A DNA stretch of 5,346 nucleotides. Source: Deltaproteobacteria bacterium. Its GTDB lineage: Bacteria > Myxococcota_A > UBA9160. Both the position numbers and the translations under genes were made by a program. Under the pieces are notes generated by a model. The model did not search any database. It saw only the letters and a program-made list of their open reading frames with translations, and had not been told where the DNA came from. Shown here piece after piece: positions 4,713-5,346 of the stretch (the stretch's first letter is position 1; every line of letters starts with the position of its first letter). The stretch lies in NCBI GenBank assembly GCA_003520425.1, contig DOUU01000204.1, forward strand, positions 4,279 to 9,624, in the 5' to 3' direction.

Positions 4713-5346
4713 CGGCGACTCCTGCGGGGGGAAGCCGCCATGGCGTCTCCCAGGAAGCGGGCCGCCGCGAGGGCGTGGCGCCTGAGCCCGTAGCCCTCGA
4801 GGTGAGCCCAGTTGAACATCAAGACGTAGAAGGCGCCGAGGATCATGTCGGTGAGCGTCTCGGGAGCATGCCGCCGCGTGAGATCGCCGGCCGCAATGCC
4901 GTCCGCCACGAGGGCGCCGAAGGCGTCCTTCAGGGCCCGCGCCTGTTCGCGCCCGGTCCGAGCCTCGTGGGCGATGTGGATGATCTCGGTGAGAAGCTCG
5001 CGGTGCATGGGTCCGGCCTCTTCCGTGTGGTCGGCGATGCACCCGAAAAAGGCGACGAGTCGCTCGCGCGTCGTCCCCGGCCGCTTGCGAGCCTGCTCGA
5101 TATCGGCGAGAAGGCGCCCGAGTGCCGCCCCGGCCAGCTCGCGCAAGAGGTCCTGCTTGCTCACAAAGTGGTTGAAGAAGGTCTTCTCGGCGACGTCGGC
5201 ACGCTCGCAGATCTCGGCGATCCGGGCGGCGGAGACACCCCGCGCGTCGAAGAGCGCCTCCGCCGCCTCGAGGATGCGGCGGCGCACCTCGAGCTTCCGG
5301 CGCTCGCGGCGGGTGAGGGCAGCGTCGGCTCCGGAAGGACTCGCTT
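4709..5346 (-). CDS. TetR/AcrR-family transcriptional regulator (5' truncated by window edge)
   Basis: The frame stays open to the right edge, giving 211 visible residues. The sequence before the GTG at 5287 (TRRERRKLEVRRRILEAA) is typical TetR N-terminus, so 5287 is an internal codon and the true start lies beyond the window. The helix-turn-helix is at visible residues ~38-60, with the diagnostic ADVAEKTFFNHFVSKQDLL. The remaining ~140 residues form the ligand-binding/dimerisation half, including TLTDMILGAFYVLMFNWA near the C-terminus. TetR proteins are usually repressors that release DNA on binding a small molecule. This gene is the most upstream visible gene of the operon, reads in the same direction and overlaps the Rieske start by 4 nt, so it is likely co-transcribed and autoregulated together with the enzymes. 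The operator would lie outside the window. Confidence 0.92.
   Translation of the reverse strand, partial: ASPSGADAALTRRERRKLEVRRRILEAAEALFDARGVSAARIAEICERADVAEKTFFNHFVSKQDLLRELAGAALGRLLADIEQARKRPGTTRERLVAFFGCIADHTEEAGPMHRELLTEIIHIAHEARTGREQARALKDAFGALVADGIAAGDLTRRHAPETLTDMILGAFYVLMFNWAHLEGYGLRRHALAAARFLGDAMAASPRRSRR
4719..4723 (-). promoter_or_regulatory. Ribosome binding site AGGAG for the Rieske oxygenase, inside the TetR gene
   Basis: AGGAG lies six bases before the ATG at 4712, within the last codons of the TetR gene. Together with the ATGA stop/start overlap it supports the short Rieske start and translational coupling. Confidence 0.7.

Noticed and set aside
3846..4793. Plus-strand open frame of 315 codons
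   Set aside because: It is antisense to the Rieske gene, which has complete cofactor motifs; the translation shows no family features.
4713..5042. In-frame upstream extension of the Rieske gene to 5042
   Set aside because: The added 110 residues are Arg/His-rich shadow translation of the TetR gene; the ATG at 4712 has a good ribosome site and gives a normal Rieske N-terminus.
5287..5289. GTG at 5287 as the TetR start
   Set aside because: The codons before it encode a typical TetR leader (TRRERRKLE) in an open frame to the edge, so the gene is truncated rather than starting here.

Overview
The window comes from a high-GC bacterium and carries, all on the minus strand, one compact catabolic-looking operon (right four fifths) and the start of an unrelated regulatory gene (left end). 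Gene content (Rieske oxygenase, ACMSD-type amidohydrolase, acetoacetate-decarboxylase-like enzyme, SDR, TetR and a sigma-54-activator-like response regulator) fits a metabolically versatile soil or aquatic Proteobacterium or a deltaproteobacterial/Binatota-like lineage. No marker gene is present, so the taxonomic guess is weak.

Right to left, in the direction of transcription: a TetR-family regulator (5'-truncated by the window edge, 4709..5346); a Rieske [2Fe-2S] non-haem iron oxygenase (3759..4712) overlapping it by ATGA; an amidohydrolase of the Amidohydro_2/ACMSD type (2566..3747) after 11 nt; an acetoacetate-decarboxylase-family protein (1748..2548) after 17 nt; and an SDR dehydrogenase (876..1748) overlapping it by one base (TGATG). 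Overlaps, very short gaps and well-placed Shine-Dalgarno sequences indicate one transcript with translational coupling. Plausibly the Rieske enzyme hydroxylates a ring substrate, the SDR oxidises an alcohol, and the amidohydrolase and ADC-like enzyme do hydrolytic, decarboxylating or C-C bond-cleaving steps. The substrate and step order cannot be read from the sequence. No ferredoxin or reductase for the oxygenase lies in the window.

Between the operon end (876) and the left gene (start near 547) lie 328 bp of non-coding DNA with three structured elements: a 34-nt interrupted palindrome, three GGGAAA repeats exactly 10 bp apart, and a perfect 10-bp palindrome just upstream of the left gene's start.

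The left gene (1..547, running off the window) has no ATG start. It encodes the N-terminus of an NtrC-type response regulator: a receiver domain followed by the first residues of a sigma-54-interacting AAA+ domain. The receiver is degenerate, with the phospho-accepting Asp replaced by Asn and the conserved Lys absent, and the visible part of the Walker A motif also departs from consensus. Its codon use is less GC-biased than that of the operon.
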